Source of the DNA: Cellulomonas fulva
GTDB taxonomy: Bacteria; Actinomycetota; Actinomycetes; Actinomycetales; Cellulomonadaceae
Direction of reading: 5' to 3'
NCBI RefSeq assembly: GCF_018531375.1
Contig: NZ_JAHBOH010000002.1
Span: 496,001-560,000 of the forward strand
DNA: 64,000 nt
Shown here: positions 60,568 through 64,000 of the stretch, piece after piece
Position numbering within the stretch: the first letter of the stretch is position 1
Layout: each line of letters begins with the position of its first letter
Position numbers and translations under genes: made by a program
The notes under the pieces: generated by a model
The model's database searches: none
Seen by the model: only the letters and a program-made list of their open reading frames with translations
What the model was told of the DNA's origin: nothing

Positions 60568-61419
60568 TCACTCGCAGGCGGCCGGCTCCGGCGGGTTGAG
60601 GTCGGCGTTCGGCACGTAGCCGGAGGCGCCGACGTTGTCGTCGAGCGCCTTCTGCCAAGCGCCGTCGCCCAGCATCTTGGTGATCGCGTCGGTCACCGCC
60701 TGGCACCGGTCGGAGTCCTTCGGCATGCCGACCCCGTAGTTCTCCTCGGAGAACGGGTTGCCGACGACCTTGACCTTGCCCTCGTTGGCCGGGATCGACG
60801 CAAGGCCGGCCAGGATGATGTCGTCGGTCGTGACGGCGTCCACGGTGCCGGCGGTCAGGGCGGTCACGCACTCGCTGTACCCGGGCTGCTCGAGCAGGTT
60901 GGTCCCCGCGGCGTACTCGTCCTTGATGCGCTGCGCCGACGTCGACCCGGTCACCGAGCACAGGTTCTTGCCCTCGAGGTCCTCGGGGCCCGTGATCGTG
61001 GTGTCGTCCGCGGCGACCAGCAGGTCCTGACCGGCGACGAAGTACGGCCCGGCGAAGGAGACGACCTCCTTGCGCTCGTCGGTGATCGAGTAGGTCGCGA
61101 AGATCAGGTCGACCTGGCCGTTCTGCAGCATGGTCTCGCGCTGGGCGGACGGGGACTCGACGAACTCGATCTGGTCCTCGGTGTACCCGAGCTCGCCCGC
61201 GACGTACTTGGCGACGTCCACGTCGAAGCCCGTGTAGGTGTCGCCGTCCTTGAAGCCGAGGCCCGGCTGGTCGAACTTGATGCCGATCCGGATGGTGTCG
61301 CCACCACCACCGCCGCCGTCACCGGTGCCGCCGTCGCCCGGGTCGTCGTCGGACGAGCAGGCGGCGAGCGTGAGTGCTCCGGCCGCCACCATCGCGGCCG
61401 CCATGAGTCGAGTACGCAT
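60568..61419 (-). CDS. gluB: Amino acid ABC transporter substrate-binding lipoprotein (GluB-like)
   Basis: A 283-residue solute-binding protein. The lipobox LTLAAC places the lipidated cysteine at residue 21, followed by an Asp/Gly-rich linker. The family-3 solute-binding fold is clear (IRIGIKFDQPGLGF, YTGFDVDVAKYVAGELGY, VDLIFATYSITDERKEVVSFAGPYFVAGQDLLV). Ligand type (glutamate or another amino acid) is inferred from operon order. ATG 61419 has AAGGGA upstream. Confidence 0.92.
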   Translation of the reverse strand: MRTRLMAAAMVAAGALTLAACSSDDDPGDGGTGDGGGGGGDTIRIGIKFDQPGLGFKDGDTYTGFDVDVAKYVAGELGYTEDQIEFVESPSAQRETMLQNGQVDLIFATYSITDERKEVVSFAGPYFVAGQDLLVAADDTTITGPEDLEGKNLCSVTGSTSAQRIKDEYAAGTNLLEQPGYSECVTALTAGTVDAVTTDDIILAGLASIPANEGKVKVVGNPFSEENYGVGMPKDSDRCQAVTDAITKMLGDGAWQKALDDNVGASGYVPNADLNPPEPAACE

Positions 61420-61499
61420 CTTCGGTCCCTTCGTGTCGGGTGTCTCAGGTGTCGTGCGGGAGTTCGGGTGTCGGGTACGGGGACGGGAACGCCGTGGGC

Positions 61500-62282
61500 C
61501 TAGTGGGTCAGGATCTTGGACAGGAAGTCGCGCGCCCGCGCGCTCGTCGGAGCGGTGAAGAACGCCTCGGGGTCCGCCTCCTCGACGATCTCGCCGGCGT
61601 CCATGAACACGACGCGGTGGGCCGCCCGGCGGGCGAACCCCATCTCGTGGGTGACGACGAGCATCGTCATGCCGTCGCGCGCCAGCCCGACCATCACGTC
61701 GAGGACCTCGTTGATCATCTCGGGGTCCAGGGCGGAGGTCGGCTCGTCGAACAGCATCACCTTGGGGCCCATGGCGAGCGCCCGGGCGATCGCGACGCGC
61801 TGCTGCTGCCCGCCGGACAGCTGCGCCGGCAGCTTCTCCGCCTGGTTGGCCACCCCGACGCGGTCGAGGAGCTCGAGCGCCCGCGCCTTCGCGGTCGCCT
61901 TCTTCTCGCCCTTCGCCTTGATCGGGCCGAGCGTGACGTTCTCGAGCACGGTCTTGTGGGCGAAGAGGTTGAAGGACTGGAAGACCATCCCCACCTCGGC
62001 GCGCAGGCGAGCCAGCTCGCGCCCTTCCTCGGGCAGCTGACGACCGTCGATCGTGATCGTGCCGGAGTCGATCGTCTCGAGCCGGTTGATCGTGCGGCAC
62101 AAGGTGGACTTGCCGCTCCCGGACGGCCCGATGATCACCACGACCTCACCGCGCGCGACGGTCAGGTCGATGCTCTTGAGCACGTGGAGCTCGCCGAAGT
62201 GCTTGTCGACGCCACGCAGCTCGACGAGTGGCGCGCCCGTCGGGGAGCGCGTCGGTTCGGGTGCCGTCTCGACGTCCGCCAT
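61500..62282 (-). CDS. gluA: Amino acid ABC transporter ATP-binding protein (GluA-like)
   Basis: A 260-residue ATPase that powers uptake. Walker [11 protein letters not shown]-loop [11 protein letters not shown], signature [15 protein letters not shown], Walker [15 protein letters not shown] and H-loop VVTHEMGF are all intact and closest to the polar amino acid transporters. The ATG at 62282 lies six bases after TAGGTT on the minus strand with no ribosome-binding site, predicting a leaderless message for the gluABCD operon. The gene is divergent from miaB. Confidence 0.94.
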   Translation of the reverse strand: MADVETAPEPTRSPTGAPLVELRGVDKHFGELHVLKSIDLTVARGEVVVIIGPSGSGKSTLCRTINRLETIDSGTITIDGRQLPEEGRELARLRAEVGMVFQSFNLFAHKTVLENVTLGPIKAKGEKKATAKARALELLDRVGVANQAEKLPAQLSGGQQQRVAIARALAMGPKVMLFDEPTSALDPEMINEVLDVMVGLARDGMTMLVVTHEMGFARRAAHRVVFMDAGEIVEEADPEAFFTAPTSARARDFLSKILTH

Positions 62283-62288
62283 TGCACG

Positions 62289-62294
62289 AACCTA
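62289..62294 (-). promoter_or_regulatory. -10 box of gluA (leaderless)
   Basis: TAGGTT on the minus strand, then six bases, then ATG 62282. Confidence 0.6.
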
Positions 62295-62391
62295 GGGGGA
62301 AATGTCCCGTTGCGCGAGCAGCGGGCCTGGTGAGCCGGGGTGCGGGGGCGGCGCCGGCCACCCTCGTCGCGGGGTGCGACCCCGGACGCCG

Positions 62392-62397
62392 TACCCT
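62392..62397 (+). promoter_or_regulatory. -10 box of miaB
   Basis: TACCCT, then eight bases, then ATG 62406. The transcript should have a leader of at most about two bases. Confidence 0.55.
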
Positions 62398-62405
62398 GGA
62401 CGGCG

Positions 62406-64000
62406 ATGTCCACGACCCTCGACCACGCCACCGGGACGACGAGCACGCCGACGGCCTCGTCGGCCCTCGCGCGTCCCGACGCCGGTGCGGGCGCCCTCGC
62501 GGGCGACGCGGGCGACGCGCCCCGCACGTACGTCGTCAAGACGCTCGGCTGCCAGATGAACGTGCACGACTCCGAGCACATGGCGGGCATGCTCGAGCAG
62601 GCGGGGTACGTCGCCGCCGGCCCCGAGCAGGCCGCCGCGGAGGACGCGGACGTCGTCGTGATCAACACGTGCGCCGTCCGGGAGAACGCCGCGGACAAGC
62701 TGTACGGCAACCTCGGCCGGCTCGCGGGTACCAAGCGGCAGCGCCCGGGTGGCATGCAGATCGCCGTGGGCGGCTGCCTGGCGCAGAAGGACCGCGCCGG
62801 GATCGTCGAGCGGGCTCCGTGGGTGGACGTCGTGTTCGGCACCCACAACCTCGACGTGCTCCCCGCGCTGCTGGAGCGCGCGCGGCACAACGCGTCCGCG
62901 CAGGTCGAGATCGAGGAGTCCCTGCAGGTCTTCCCCTCCACGCTGCCGACCCGCCGCGAGTCGGTCTACGCGGGCTGGGTGTCCATCAGCGTGGGCTGCA
63001 ACAACACCTGCACGTTCTGCATCGTCCCGCACCTGCGCGGCAAGGAGCGGGACCGGCGGCCGGGCGAGATCCTCGCGGAGGTCGAGGCGCTCGTCGCGAC
63101 CGGTGCCATCGAGGTCACGCTGCTGGGCCAGAACGTGAACTCCTACGGCGTCGGCTTCGGTGACCGAGGCGCCTTCGCCAAGCTCCTGCGCGCCGTCGGC
63201 GCGGTCGAGGGCCTCGAGCGCGTCCGGTTCACCTCGCCGCACCCGGCGGCGTTCACCGACGACGTCATCGCGGCGATGGCCGAGACCCCCGCGGTCATGC
63301 CCTCGCTGCACATGCCGCTGCAGTCCGGGTCGGACCGCGTGCTGCGCGCGATGCGACGCTCCTACCGGTCGGAGCGGTTCCTCGGCATCCTCGACCGGGT
63401 GCGCGCGCACATCCCGGACGCGGCGATCACCACGGACATCATCGTCGGCTTCCCGGGGGAGACCGACGACGACTTCGAGGACACGCTCCGCGTCGTCGAG
63501 GCCGCGCGCTTCTCGTCGGCCTTCACGTTCCAGTACTCGCAGCGGCCGGGGACGCCGGCGGCCGACCTGCCGGACCAGCTGCCCAAGGCGGTGGTCCAGG
63601 AGCGCTACGAGCGCCTGGTCGCGCTGCAGGAGCGGATCTGCGCCGAGGAGAACCGCGCGCAGGTGGGTCGCACGGTCGAAGTGCTGGTGTCCGAGGGCGG
63701 CGGCCGCAAGGACGACGCGACCCGTCGGCTGTCCGGCCGGGCCGCCGACAACCGGCTCGTGCACCTCGCGCTGCCGGACGGCCTGGCGCCGGCTGCCGCG
63801 CCGCGGCCCGGTGACCTGGTCACGGTGCAGGTGACGCACGGCGCGCCGCACCACCTCGTCGCGGACTCGGCGCTCGCGGGTGGGGCGTTCGTGGTCCGGC
63901 GCACGCGCGCGGGTGACGCGTGGGAGTCCCGGACCGCGTCCGACGGGCACGCGCACAGCGGGGCGGGCGCGTGCGGCTCCCCGGCCGGACCCGCCGGTCC
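62406..64000 (+). CDS. miaB: tRNA-2-methylthio-N6-dimethylallyladenosine synthase, 3' end outside window
   Basis: A radical SAM enzyme that adds the methylthio group to i6A37 of tRNAs. The frame stays open from ATG 62406 to the window edge (531 codons). The N-terminal UPF0004 domain ([41 protein letters not shown]) supplies three cysteines for one cluster. The radical SAM motif C198-x3-C202-x2-C205 ([18 protein letters not shown]) provides the other. A TRAM domain follows (about 420-500). Compared with typical MiaB there is a 40-residue N-terminal extension and a Gly/Ala-rich tail that continues past the window. Confidence 0.95.
   Translation, partial: MSTTLDHATGTTSTPTASSALARPDAGAGALAGDAGDAPRTYVVKTLGCQMNVHDSEHMAGMLEQAGYVAAGPEQAAAEDADVVVINTCAVRENAADKLYGNLGRLAGTKRQRPGGMQIAVGGCLAQKDRAGIVERAPWVDVVFGTHNLDVLPALLERARHNASAQVEIEESLQVFPSTLPTRRESVYAGWVSISVGCNNTCTFCIVPHLRGKERDRRPGEILAEVEALVATGAIEVTLLGQNVNSYGVGFGDRGAFAKLLRAVGAVEGLERVRFTSPHPAAFTDDVIAAMAETPAVMPSLHMPLQSGSDRVLRAMRRSYRSERFLGILDRVRAHIPDAAITTDIIVGFPGETDDDFEDTLRVVEAARFSSAFTFQYSQRPGTPAADLPDQLPKAVVQERYERLVALQERICAEENRAQVGRTVEVLVSEGGGRKDDATRRLSGRAADNRLVHLALPDGLAPAAAPRPGDLVTVQVTHGAPHHLVADSALAGGAFVVRRTRAGDAWESRTASDGHAHSGAGACGSPAGPAG

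Overview
This is a window of very GC-rich (over 70 % by eye) chromosomal DNA from an actinobacterium, most likely a Cellulomonas or a close relative. The genus call rests on three things: housekeeping blocks in actinobacterial order, TANNNT -10 boxes placed directly before start codons, and a secreted family-9 cellulase with tandem CBM4-like modules whose layout matches Cellulomonas fimi CenC. I saw no tRNA, rRNA, insertion sequence, prophage or CRISPR array. Almost all of the window is coding.

Bases 1-10700 hold the nusA/infB block: the end of proS, a convergent DUF4439 lipoprotein gene, then rimP-nusA-ylxR-infB-rbfA and truB. An MFS exporter and its TetR-type regulator sit between rbfA and truB, and tetR overlaps truB by 4 bases. 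The ylxR-infB junction holds a chain of overlapping mini-ORFs and two mutually exclusive hairpins.

Bases 10700-26800 mix secreted proteins with housekeeping genes: the GH9 cellulase behind a palindromic operator candidate, ribF, a CAP-domain protein, rpsO, pnp, an M16 peptidase, a large secreted subtilase with RTX-type calcium-binding repeats, an AraC-like regulator, and dapB with a small membrane protein.

Bases 26800-45900: an amino-acid permease, a UPF0114-GNAT pair and azlCD run on the minus strand. thyA-dfrA, dapA and RNase J run on the plus strand. A Sfp-type phosphopantetheinyl transferase and a winged-helix protein follow on the minus strand. Then come ftsK with an overlapping GGDEF-EAL gene, a CapA-like protein, and pgsA-cinA-clgR.

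Bases 45900-64000 carry DNA repair and RNA turnover: lhr-nei on the minus strand, then DUF3046, a holin-like/phosphodiesterase fusion, an MBL-fold hydrolase, recA with an SOS box, recX and RNase Y. A gluABCD-type amino-acid ABC transporter follows on the minus strand, and miaB runs off the end. The orders pgsA-clgR, DUF3046-recA-recX, glu genes-miaB and lhr-nei are all familiar from other actinobacteria.

The most notable features outside the genes are the infB leader, a repeated arrangement that predicts many leaderless mRNAs, a long stem-loop between infB and rbfA, the structured pnp and CAP-gene leaders, and a cluster of short tandem repeats around azlCD. I found no clearly new multi-gene defence or biosynthetic system.
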